This document shows positions 1 to 7,287 of a DNA stretch of 25,858 nt, in pieces. Origin of the DNA: Iamia sp052038315 (lineage in GTDB: Bacteria; Actinomycetota; Acidimicrobiia; Acidimicrobiales; Iamiaceae). The stretch is taken from NCBI GenBank assembly GCA_052038315.1, contig JBQGCF010000294.1, forward strand, positions 1 to 25,858, written 5' to 3'. Below the pieces are notes generated by a model. The model did no database searches and was not told the origin of the DNA. It saw only the letters and a program-made list of their open reading frames with translations. Position 1 is the stretch's first letter. Each line of letters begins with the position of its first letter. Both the position numbers and the translations under genes were made by a program.

Positions 1-544
1 CCCGGAAGGGGCCACCGCTGGCGGTCAGCACGACCCGGGCCACGCGGTAGGGTCCGCCCGGGTTCTCGCCCGAGCGCAGGCACATGTGCACCGCGCAGTG
101 CTCGCTGTCGACCGGCACGATCTCGGCCCCCGGGGTGCGACGGGCGGGCTGCACGACCGGCGCCCCGGCGATCAGCGACTCCTTGTTGGCCAGGGCCAGA
201 CGGGGGCCGGCCTCCTGGGTGGCCTGGGTGACCTCCAGCCCGGCGAAGCCGACGACGCCGTTGACGCACACGTCGGCCTCGGCGCCCAGGCTGGCCAGGC
301 CCTTGGTGCCGGCCCGGACCTCGACCCCGGGCAGGGCGGCCTCGACCTCGAGGGCCTTGGCCTCGTCGGCCACGGCCACGATGGCAGCCCCGGTCGACCG
401 GGCCTGCTCGACGAGGAGGTCGAGGTTGCCGCCCCCGGCGCCAAGGGCCACCACGCGGTAGCGATCGGGCTCGGCGGCGACGACGTCGAGGGTCTGGGTG
501 CCGATCGACCCGGTCGATCCGGCCAGGGCGATGGTGGTGGCCAT
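1..544 (-). CDS. dxr: 1-deoxy-D-xylulose 5-phosphate reductoisomerase, partial (C-terminus off the window)
   Basis: DXR converts 1-deoxy-D-xylulose 5-phosphate to 2-C-methyl-D-erythritol 4-phosphate with NADPH and a divalent metal, the committed step of the non-mevalonate isoprenoid pathway in the cytosol. About 181 codons are present, starting at an ATG whose first base is 544. Visible signatures are the NADPH-binding GSTGSIG at residues 9-15, NKES at 119-122, the metal/substrate motif VDSEH at 144-148, and TASGGPF at the window edge. The rest of the catalytic domain and the C-terminal helical domain lie beyond base 1. The start is 7 bases after the cdsA stop, so the two are cotranscribed, which is the usual actinobacterial order. 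Identity is very secure; only completeness is unknown. Confidence 0.96.
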   Translation of the reverse strand, partial: MATTIALAGSTGSIGTQTLDVVAAEPDRYRVVALGAGGGNLDLLVEQARSTGAAIVAVADEAKALEVEAALPGVEVRAGTKGLASLGAEADVCVNGVVGFAGLEVTQATQEAGPRLALANKESLIAGAPVVQPARRTPGAEIVPVDSEHCAVHMCLRSGENPGGPYRVARVVLTASGGPFR

Positions 545-551
545 CCTCGCC

Positions 552-3230
552 CTAGAAGGGGTGGAGGCCGAAGAGCATGGCCGCGTAGAAGACCGTCGGG
601 AGCACGAACAGCAGGCCGTCGAAGCGGTCGAGCACACCGCCGTGCTCCGGCAGCAGGTTGCCCATGTCCTTGACCCCGAGATCCCGCTTGACCAGGGACT
701 CGCACAGGTCGCCGAGGGGGGCGGCCAACATGGCGAGCAGGCCGATCTTGGCCGCCGCCCCGATGTCGCCCCACGGGGCGATGCCGAACATGCCGACGGC
801 CACGATGGTGACGAACAGCGACACGAACATGCCGCCGACCAGGCCCTCGACCGTCTTGTTGGGGCTGGCGTCGGAGATCGGCCGGGAGCCCATCGTGCGC
901 CCGACGAAGAGGCCGCCGACGTCGTAGCCGACCCCGGCGATCACGGCCGTGACGAACATGCCCCGGCCGTCCGGGAGCGACAGGAGGAGCCCGGCGAAGG
1001 ACCCGAGACCGCCGATCCAGGCCACCCCGAACAGGGTGACGCCGACGCTCTCGACCACCCGGGCATCGCCGTCGGCCCCGGCGAGGTGCCAGGCCAGGGC
1101 GGCACCGATGGTCAGCACCGCCAGCAGCGGGTAGGCCTCCAGGCCCTTCCAGTAGACGGCGATCGGGTACAGCCCGGCAGCGGCCAGGCCGAGCAGGCTG
1201 GCCGGGTGGTAGCCGGCTCGCTGGGCGGCGGCCTGGTACTCGCCCATGGCCACGACCAGGGCGGCGACCACGACGATCATCGCCACCGCGGAGCCGGCGG
1301 CCAGGGCCCCGAGGGCCACCGCGGCGACGCCGACACCGACGGCCACGGCCACGCCGAGGTTGCGGCCCACGCCACCGCCACCACCGCCGCCGTCACGGTC
1401 GGCCTCGGGCACCGGGCGGGCGGGGGCGATCCGACGGGAGCCGGGCTCGTCGTGCGGGGGCGGCGGGGCCGCCGGGGCTGCGTCGCCACCGACCTCGTCG
1501 AGCTCGTCGAAGGCGTAGAGGTCCTCCTCGTGGGGCCGGTCGACGTCGAGCGCCCCGAGCCGGAGGTCGTCACCCTCGGCCAGATCGGCGAAGTCCTCGT
1601 CACCGGCCCAGGCGCCGTCGTGGTCACGCCAGTGCACGGCCGGCGTCGACCCGCTGGCCGACCCGCTCGTGCCGCTGGCCCCCGGGTCGCCGGCCAGGAT
1701 CCGGGGCAGCTCGCCCGTGCCCGGCTCGGTCCAGTGCGGGAGGGCGACCTGGCCCGACGGCTCGTCGGCGAAGTCGAAGACCTTCTCGTCGTCCCCGTCG
1801 CTGGCCCAGCCGCCGTCGGCGTCGAAGAGCGGGGCCGACGGGGTCTCGCCCGACGGCTCGCTCGCCACCACGTCGGCGCCCCAGCTGGGCTCGCCCCACG
1901 GCGAGGCGGCGGCGTCCTCGGTCTCGTCGGCGGCGTCGTCCTCGGCCGGGGCCCAGATCGCATCGTCCTCGCCGTCGCCGGCCGGTCGGGAGCGGATCAC
2001 GGTGGCGTCGTCCTCCTCGTCGGGTCCGTCGTCCCCACCCCAGCCGGCCGCACCGTCCACCGCGGCCACGCCGTCGTCGGCGTCATCGGTGTCGGCTCGG
2101 GCATCGTCGGGATCGTCCCCGGTGTCGCCGGCGGTCCCGGCGCCGCCGGTCGGCCCGACCCAGGTGTCGTCGGACCCGACACCGTCGGGGGACCCGGTGC
2201 TGTCGGCGGTGTCGCCGGTCGGCCCGGCCCAGGTGTCGGCGGAACCGCCGTCGCCGGTCGGGTCGGCCCAGGTGTCGGAACCGCTGTCGCCTATGGGGTC
2301 GGCCCAGGTGTCGGGCTCGGACGGGCCCGGCTCGTCGGCTCCGACGCCGGCTGCGGCCGCGGCGGCCGAGGCGATGTCGGCGTCCCAGGCCTCGTCGCCG
2401 GCGCCGCTGGCTGCGGCGGTGCTCGACGTGTCGTCGTCGGCTCCACCCCGGCCGCGGCGACGGCCGAACAGGCCTCGTCCCCGGCGCGGCTCGTCGTCGG
2501 ACGCCCCGAAGGCGGCCCAGTCGTCACCGGCGTCGTCGCTCCCGGAGGACAGGTCGAGCGGAGCGGGGGCGCCGAGGTCGACCGGCGGGGCGCCGGCGGC
2601 CCCGCCCGGCGGGACGTCCTCGGTGGGCTCCTCGGTCAGCGGCGCACCGACGCTCGGGACCTCGCCCGACGCCGACGCCGCCGTCTCGACCTCGTCGTCG
2701 GCCCAGCGGACCGCGCCCGTGGGCTCGTCCCAGCTGCCGTCCCAGGGGTCGTCGTCGTCCACGAAGTCCTCGGCCCAGGTCAGGCCCGGCTCGGCCGGGG
2801 CCTCGGGGGTCGGGACGACGGGCTGGGCACCCGTCTCGCCCCGGGTCCAGGCGACCACGTCGGCCTGGGGATCGTCGTCCCAGGCGGCCTCGCCCCACGT
2901 CGACTCGGCCGGCCAGGGATCGCCCTCGTCGTCGGCCACGTCGGGCTCGTCCCAGGCGGGCGGCGGGCGGGGGTCGAAGCGCTGGCCCTTGGCCGGCCGC
3001 AGCGACGGCGTCTCGGCGTCGGCCCCCGCATCGAGCGGGAACCGCAGGGCCGGCTTGGGCCCCGCCGGGGGGCGGGCCGGGCGATCGCCGTAGCGGGGCA
3101 GGTGGGTGCCGCGGCGCTCGGCCACGTCGCCCCGCTCGATGGCCTCGGCCGCCTCCTCCGCCCCGATGATCCTGACCCCCTCGGCCGGATCTCCGGGCCG
3201 GGCGTCGTCTCGCCTGCGGTCGTCGGCCAT
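552..3230 (-). CDS. cdsA: phosphatidate cytidylyltransferase with very long acidic N-terminal extension
   Basis: CdsA makes CDP-diacylglycerol from phosphatidate and CTP in the membrane, feeding all phospholipid synthesis. The protein is 892 residues, against about 270-300 for the usual enzyme. The catalytic membrane domain occupies roughly residues 620-892, with several hydrophobic segments and the family signature near 845-871 (SLVKR, KDMG, PEHGG, LDRFD). SPNKTVEG also matches the family. Residues 1-70 (GVRIIGAEEAAEAIERGD and a Pro/Arg stretch) look ordered. About 70-600 is low-complexity, rich in Asp, Ala, Gly and Trp, and probably disordered. The ATG is preceded by AAGGAG at good spacing, so the extension belongs to the gene. 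I recall related N-terminal segments in Acidimicrobiia CdsA proteins, but the function of the extension is unknown. It lies between frr and dxr in one operon. Confidence 0.93.
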   Translation of the reverse strand: MADDRRRDDARPGDPAEGVRIIGAEEAAEAIERGDVAERRGTHLPRYGDRPARPPAGPKPALRFPLDAGADAETPSLRPAKGQRFDPRPPPAWDEPDVADDEGDPWPAESTWGEAAWDDDPQADVVAWTRGETGAQPVVPTPEAPAEPGLTWAEDFVDDDDPWDGSWDEPTGAVRWADDEVETAASASGEVPSVGAPLTEEPTEDVPPGGAAGAPPVDLGAPAPLDLSSGSDDAGDDWAAFGASDDEPRRGRGLFGRRRGRGGADDDTSSTAAASGAGDEAWDADIASAAAAAAGVGADEPGPSEPDTWADPIGDSGSDTWADPTGDGGSADTWAGPTGDTADSTGSPDGVGSDDTWVGPTGGAGTAGDTGDDPDDARADTDDADDGVAAVDGAAGWGGDDGPDEEDDATVIRSRPAGDGEDDAIWAPAEDDAADETEDAAASPWGEPSWGADVVASEPSGETPSAPLFDADGGWASDGDDEKVFDFADEPSGQVALPHWTEPGTGELPRILAGDPGASGTSGSASGSTPAVHWRDHDGAWAGDEDFADLAEGDDLRLGALDVDRPHEEDLYAFDELDEVGGDAAPAAPPPPHDEPGSRRIAPARPVPEADRDGGGGGGGVGRNLGVAVAVGVGVAAVALGALAAGSAVAMIVVVAALVVAMGEYQAAAQRAGYHPASLLGLAAAGLYPIAVYWKGLEAYPLLAVLTIGAALAWHLAGADGDARVVESVGVTLFGVAWIGGLGSFAGLLLSLPDGRGMFVTAVIAGVGYDVGGLFVGRTMGSRPISDASPNKTVEGLVGGMFVSLFVTIVAVGMFGIAPWGDIGAAAKIGLLAMLAAPLGDLCESLVKRDLGVKDMGNLLPEHGGVLDRFDGLLFVLPTVFYAAMLFGLHPF
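2150..2330 (-). repeat. degenerate DTWADPTGD-type repeats within cdsA
   Basis: Inside the acidic CdsA extension (about residues 300-360) the motif DTWADP/DTWAGP/DTWVGP followed by (I/T)GD or TGG occurs four times at irregular spacing, with Ser/Gly/Asp-rich linkers. At the DNA level the plus strand shows four copies of caggtgtcg at about 2161, 2229, 2271 and 2307. This suggests expansion by slippage or local duplication. No function is known to me. Confidence 0.75.
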
Positions 3231-3292
3231 CGCTCTCCTTGGGTCGGGCGCGGGGTCCGGCGCAGCCAGTGGCCCATCGGGGCCCGGCGCGC

Positions 3293-3865
3293 TCAGTCCT
3301 CGAGCAGCTCGGTCTCTTTCTGGGCGAGGGATTCGTCGATCTGCGCCTCGGTGCGGTGCGTCAGGGCGTCGATCTCCTTCTCGGCCCGCGCCTGCTCGTC
3401 CTCGGACAGGTCGCCGTCCTTGGCCATGGCCTCCAGCTCGCTGCGGGCCGTGCGCCGGGCGTTGCGGACCGAGACCCGGTTGTCCTCGGCCATCTGCTTC
3501 ACCAGGCGGACGAGGTCCTTGCGGCGCTCGCCGGTGAGGGGCGGGAACGTCAGGCGGATGATCACGCCGTCGTTGCTCGGGTTGAGGCCCAGGTCGGAGT
3601 TGCGGATCGCCTTCTCGATCGAGGCCATGGCGCCCTTGTCGTAGGGCGAGATGACCAGCATCCGGGCCTCGGGGACCGAGACGTTGGCCATCTGCTGGAG
3701 CGGCACCTCGGCGCCGTAGTACTCGACCATCAGCTTCTCGACCAGGCCGGGAGCGGCCCGACCGGTGCGCACGCCAGCCATCTCGTGGCGGGCGTGGGCG
3801 ACGGCCTTCTCCATCTTCTCCTTCGCCTCGTCCATGACGAGGGCGATGAGCTCCGGATCGCTCAC
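3293..3865 (-). CDS. frr: ribosome recycling factor
   Basis: RRF, with EF-G, splits the post-termination ribosome so that subunits can be reused; it acts in the cytosol. The protein is 190 residues, close to the usual 185. It shows VRTGRAAPGLVEKL, the core MLVISPYDKGAMASIEKAI and PPLTGERRKDLV, all typical of domain I/II arrangement. The GTG start at 3865 follows the pyrH stop by 19 bases. Downstream, 62 bases separate it from cdsA. The order rpsB-tsf-pyrH-frr-cdsA is conserved across many bacteria and supports the call. Nothing is unusual in length or composition. Confidence 0.98.
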   Translation of the reverse strand: MSDPELIALVMDEAKEKMEKAVAHARHEMAGVRTGRAAPGLVEKLMVEYYGAEVPLQQMANVSVPEARMLVISPYDKGAMASIEKAIRNSDLGLNPSNDGVIIRLTFPPLTGERRKDLVRLVKQMAEDNRVSVRNARRTARSELEAMAKDGDLSEDEQARAEKEIDALTHRTEAQIDESLAQKETELLED

Positions 3866-3884
3866 GGGATGTCCTGGCAGCCGG

Positions 3885-4622
3885 TCACCGGACCAGGGTA
3901 CCGACTGCGCGGTCGCCGTCGAGGACCCTCCGCAGGTTGCCCGGTGCGGTGACGTCGAAGACGACGATCGGCAGGGCGTTGTCCATGCAGAAGGTGATCG
4001 AGGTCGGGTCCATCACGTTGAGGCCCCGGTTGAGGACGTCCATGTAGGACACCTCGGTCAGCTTGGTCGCGCTGGGGTCGAGCTTGGGGTCGGCCGTGTA
4101 GACGCCGTCGACGCCCGAGTGGGTGCCCTTGAGCACCGCCTGGGCGTCGATCTCGGCGGCACGGAGGGCAGCCGGGGTGTCGGTGGTGAAGAACGGGCTG
4201 CCCATGCCGGCGGCCAGGATGACCACCCGCCCCTTCTCGAGGTGGCGGATGGCCCGGCGCCGGATGTAGGGCTCGGCGATCTGCTCCATGTGGACCGCCG
4301 ACATGACGCGCGTCGGCTGGCCCATCTGCTCGAGCATCTCCTGGAGGCCCAGGGCGTTGATCACCGTGGCCAGCATGCCCATCTGGTCGGCCTGGGCCCG
4401 GTCCATGCCCGAGCCGGCGCCGATCTGGCCCCGCCAGATGTTCCCGCCCCCGACGACGACGGCGATGTCGGTGTGGAGGTCCTCCCGCACCGACACGATC
4501 TCGCCGGCGAGCATCCGGAGGGTCTCACCGTCGATGCCGTAGCCCTGGCCGCCGGCGAAGGCCTCGCCGGACAGCTTCAGGACGACGCGGTTCCAGCGGG
4601 GCTCCGTCGGGGCTGGGGTCAC
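3885..4622 (-). CDS. pyrH: UMP kinase
   Basis: Bacterial UMP kinase phosphorylates UMP to UDP with ATP. It belongs to the amino-acid-kinase fold, forms hexamers, and is usually allosterically controlled by GTP and UTP. The 245-residue product has VVLKLSGEAF at residues 13-22, the glycine-rich GGGNIWRG at 58-65, and TTDTPAALRA with GVDGVYTADPK in the nucleotide-binding half, all family hallmarks. The start is GTG at 4622, 13 bases after the tsf stop. I see no strong ribosome-binding site, so translation is probably coupled to tsf. Length and motifs are normal. Confidence 0.98.
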   Translation of the reverse strand: MTPAPTEPRWNRVVLKLSGEAFAGGQGYGIDGETLRMLAGEIVSVREDLHTDIAVVVGGGNIWRGQIGAGSGMDRAQADQMGMLATVINALGLQEMLEQMGQPTRVMSAVHMEQIAEPYIRRRAIRHLEKGRVVILAAGMGSPFFTTDTPAALRAAEIDAQAVLKGTHSGVDGVYTADPKLDPSATKLTEVSYMDVLNRGLNVMDPTSITFCMDNALPIVVFDVTAPGNLRRVLDGDRAVGTLVR

Positions 4623-4635
4623 GGCGGCGTGCTGC

Positions 4636-5430
4636 TCAGGACCCGACGAAGACCTGGGCGACCCGGACGACGTCGTTGTCGCCCAGCAGCGCCTTGATGG
4701 TGGTCTTCTCGTCCTTCACGAAGCCCTGCTCCAGCAGCACCCGCTCCTTGAACCACCCGGTCAGGCGGCCCTCGACGATCTTCTCCAGGGCGGCCTCGGG
4801 CTTGCCCTCGGCCCGGGTGATCGCCTCCAGCGTCGAGCGCTCCTCGGCCACCTCGGCCTCGGGGACGTCCTCGCGGCGGATGGCGCTGGGCTTGGTGAAG
4901 GCGATGTGGACGGCGACGTCGTGGGCGACCTCGGGGGTGCCCCCGGTGAGCTCGACGATCACGCCGTTGACGCCCCGCCCGTCCTGGCGGTGGACGTAGG
5001 AGTCGAGGACGTGGCCCTCGCCGGCCTCGACCCGGACGACCTGGCCCAGCTCGATGTTCTCCTTGAGCGTGACCTTGAGGTCGTCGATGGCGTCGACCTT
5101 CTGGGCCGCGGCGCCCTCGCCCTGGACGGCCACGAGGGTGGCGATCTCCTGGACGAGGCTCGTGAACTGGTCGGACTTGGCCACGAAGTCGGTCTCGCAC
5201 TTGAGCTCGACGATCGAGGCGACGTTGCCCTCCTGGGCGACGGCGACGGTGCCCTGGCTGTTGTCACGGTCGGTGCGACCGGCGGCCTTGGCCAGGCCCT
5301 TCTCCCGCAGCCACTTGGCCGCGGCCTCGGGGTCGCCACCGTTCTCGGTGAGCGCCTTCTTGGCGTCCATCATCCCGGCGCCGGTGGACTGGCGCAGGGC
5401 CTGGACGTCCTTGGCGGTGAAGTCGGCCAT
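4636..5430 (-). CDS. tsf: translation elongation factor Ts
   Basis: EF-Ts is the guanine-nucleotide exchange factor that recharges EF-Tu. The 264-residue protein begins MADFTAKDVQALRQSTGAGM with the N-terminal UBA-like domain. KCETDFVAKS at about 77-86 is the EF-Tu-contacting signature. The length matches short actinobacterial EF-Ts forms. The ATG at 5430 lies 2 bases after the rpsB stop, and an AGAGGAG Shine-Dalgarno sits in the last rpsB codons, which indicates coupled translation. The same reading frame stays open upstream for 3.1 kb to 8547; I treat that as partly accidental (see findings), since the EF-Ts start is unambiguous. Confidence 0.98.
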   Translation of the reverse strand: MADFTAKDVQALRQSTGAGMMDAKKALTENGGDPEAAAKWLREKGLAKAAGRTDRDNSQGTVAVAQEGNVASIVELKCETDFVAKSDQFTSLVQEIATLVAVQGEGAAAQKVDAIDDLKVTLKENIELGQVVRVEAGEGHVLDSYVHRQDGRGVNGVIVELTGGTPEVAHDVAVHIAFTKPSAIRREDVPEAEVAEERSTLEAITRAEGKPEAALEKIVEGRLTGWFKERVLLEQGFVKDEKTTIKALLGDNDVVRVAQVFVGS

Positions 5431-5432
5431 GG

Positions 5433-6449
5433 CTACGACTGCTCCTCTGCGGTCTCGGTGGCGGCGGGAGCGGGCGAACCCGAGGGGATCTCGCCGTCGG
5501 TGTCGGGGGCCGAGGCCGGGGCGACCTCGGGCGTGGCGGCGGCCTCGGCCGCAGCCTCGGTGGCGCTGGTGTCGGGCGGGGTGCCGGGACCGTCGGTGGC
5601 CTCGGGCGCAGCCGGGGCGCTGGCGGCGGCGGCGAGGCGGGCCTCGCGGGCGGCAGCCGCAGCGGCGGCCTGGTTGCGGGCCTCGGCCTGCTCGGCCGCG
5701 ATCCGGGCCTCGTCCTCGGCGCTGCGGACGACCCGGGCGGGGCCGCCACCACGGCGGGAGGCGATCAGACGGCCCTCCTCGTCGGCGTCGCTTATGATCC
5801 GGCACATGAGGGTGCCGGAGCGGATGGCGTCGTCGTTGCCGGGGATGACGTACTCGATGACGTCGGGGTCGCAGTTGGTGTCGACCACGGCCACCAGCGG
5901 GATGCCCAGCTTGTTGGCCTCGGTGACGGCGATGTGCTCCTTCTTGGTGTCGAGCACGAAGACCGCGTCCGGGACCTTCTCCATCTGGTGGATGCCGCCC
6001 AGGTTGCGCTCGAGCTTGGCCAGCTCGCGACCGAGGAGGAGGGCCTCCTTCTTGGGCATGGCGTCGAACTCGCCGGAGTCCCGCATGCGGCGGTACTCCT
6101 GCATCTTGGCGACCCGCTTCGAGATCGTCTCGAAGTTGGTGAGCATGCCGCCCAGCCAGCGCTGGTTGACGTACGGCATGCCGCACTTCTCGGCGTAGCT
6201 CTGGACCGGGTCCTGGGCCTGCTTCTTGGTGCCCACGAACAGGACCGTGCCGCCGTCGGCGGTCATGTCCCGGATGAAGGTGTAGGCGGTCTCCAGGCGC
6301 TGGAGCGTCTGCTTGAGGTCGATGATGTAGATGCCGTTGCGGTCTCCGTGGATGAACCGCTGCATCTTCGGGTTCCACCGACGCGTCTGGTGCCCGAAGT
6401 GGACACCTGCCTCGAGGAGCTGCTTCATCGTCACGACGGGCTGATCCAC
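5433..6449 (-). CDS. rpsB: 30S ribosomal protein S2 with Ala/Glu-rich C-terminal tail
   Basis: S2 binds the 30S subunit late in assembly near the head-platform junction and is needed for S1 docking where S1 exists. The 338-residue protein has a normal S2 core of about 230 residues (MKQLLEAGVHFGHQTRRWNP, LFVGTKKQAQ, NQRWLGGMLTN, PDAVFVLDTKKE, IPLVAVVDTNCDP). It is followed by about 100 residues dominated by Ala, Glu and Pro, which is probably disordered. Such tails are common in actinobacterial S2. The GTG start at 6449 has a strong AAAGGAG five bases upstream. It leads the rpsB-tsf-pyrH-frr-cdsA-dxr operon. Confidence 0.97.
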   Translation of the reverse strand: MDQPVVTMKQLLEAGVHFGHQTRRWNPKMQRFIHGDRNGIYIIDLKQTLQRLETAYTFIRDMTADGGTVLFVGTKKQAQDPVQSYAEKCGMPYVNQRWLGGMLTNFETISKRVAKMQEYRRMRDSGEFDAMPKKEALLLGRELAKLERNLGGIHQMEKVPDAVFVLDTKKEHIAVTEANKLGIPLVAVVDTNCDPDVIEYVIPGNDDAIRSGTLMCRIISDADEEGRLIASRRGGGPARVVRSAEDEARIAAEQAEARNQAAAAAAAREARLAAAASAPAAPEATDGPGTPPDTSATEAAAEAAATPEVAPASAPDTDGEIPSGSPAPAATETAEEQS

Positions 6450-6571
6450 GTCGTCTCCTTTCCCAACGGTTCGGCGTCACCCGGTCCTGACGCCGCTGAG
6501 CGGCGACCGTGGGGGGACCGGGCTGTGAGGTACGAGTGGCCCTGACCTGGTGCCAGGGCCGACGGACGAGT
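6450..6571 (-). promoter_or_regulatory. rpsB upstream region with two hairpins
   Basis: This gap precedes rpsB. At 6539-6561 the arms ggccctg and cagggcc pair across a 9-base loop, and an alternative inner stem cctgg/ccagg is possible. At 6491-6505 cgccgct and agcggcg form a compact stem. Either could be a terminator of the upstream operon or part of an rpsB mRNA leader; S2 leaders in other bacteria are autoregulatory. No U-tract follows and I cannot place a convincing -35/-10 pair, so the role is inferred. Confidence 0.35.
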
Positions 6572-7287
6572 CTAGGTCGTCGTCCCCCGTCGACCACCAA
6601 CCTGCGGCGGGAACCGTCGTCGAGCGGCGCCAGGCGCACCCAGGGTGGTCCGACGGCCCCCCAGAGCGAGGCCGGGTCGATGTAGACGTCGCCCCGGCGG
6701 GCGCCGACGTGGAGCCGGTCGCCGGTCGTGCCGAGGACGTGGCCCCGCTGGACCTCGGTGCCGGCGACGACCGCCACCGACGCCAGGAAGGAGTACGACG
6801 TGCGGACCCCGTCGGGGTGGGTGACCGTGAGGGGGCGGGCGCCGGCGACCGGCCCGGCGAAGGTCACCCGGCCCCGGCCGGCGGCCCGGACCGGCGTGCC
6901 GGGGGCGGTGGCGTACTCGATGCCCCGGTTGCCGGGGAGCCAGGGCCGGGCCGGTGGCCGGAACGGGTCGCTGACCGGGGCTTCCACCGGCGGGGCGTAC
7001 ACGACCGGCCCGTCGCCGGGTGCGACCGGTTCGGCGGTCGGGGCGGCCCTGTCGGGTCCGGATCGTTCGGCCGGACCGGCGGGTCCGGCGGGTCCGGATC
7101 GGTCGGCGGGACCGGCGGGTCCGGATCGTTCGGCGGGACCGGCGGGATCGGCGGGGCCGGTCCCGGCGAGGGGTCGGGCCGCGGCTCGGGGGGCGCCGGG
7201 GCCGTGCGGGGCCAGCACGGATGAGACGACGACCAGGGCAGCCGTCAGCGTGAGGATCAGCCGCCGGCCCAGCCGGGCGTGGGTCAG
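6572..7287 (-). CDS. LytM/M23-like peptidase-domain protein, probably catalytically degenerate; CTG start, stop uncertain
   Basis: M23 (LytM) domains cut peptidoglycan cross-bridges or, when degenerate, regulate amidases. The N-terminus (LGRRLILTLTAALVVVSSVLA) reads as a signal peptide or anchor. A Gly/Pro/Ala/Arg/Ser repeat linker follows, then a LytM-like domain from about residue 115: RGIEYATAPGTPVRAAG, then a strand-rich core, and LHVGARRGDVYIDP near 192. The usual first zinc His-x3-Asp appears as NRGIE and the HxH motif as RLH, so activity is doubtful. No ATG, GTG or TTG lies near the signal peptide in frame; CTG at 7287 overlaps the xerC stop as CTGA. This frame has no stop before 4636. 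The 6572 end assumes a one-base shift into TAG at 6572-6574. The position next to rpsB is typical of actinobacteria. Confidence 0.72.
7054..7143 (-). repeat. 27-bp tandem repeats encoding a 9-residue linker repeat
   Basis: Three 27-bp units at 7054-7080, 7090-7116 and 7117-7143 begin gggtccggatcg on the plus strand and differ at only one or two bases. A 9-bp partial unit (7081-7089) separates the first two. In the M23-like frame each unit encodes roughly AGPAERSGP or AGPADRSGP. The unit is a multiple of three, so copy number can change without shifting frame. It forms the linker between the membrane segment and the LytM-like domain. Confidence 0.88.

Noticed and set aside
498..3644. Long plus-strand reading frame (1048 codons) opposite cdsA and frr
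   Set aside because: It is antisense to well-identified genes, is rich in Gly/Arg/Val as expected of a mirror frame in high-GC DNA, and matches no family.
6450..6571. Programmed -1 frameshifting at the M23-like 3' end
   Set aside because: I see no convincing slippery heptamer followed by a pseudoknot; a homopolymer indel is simpler.
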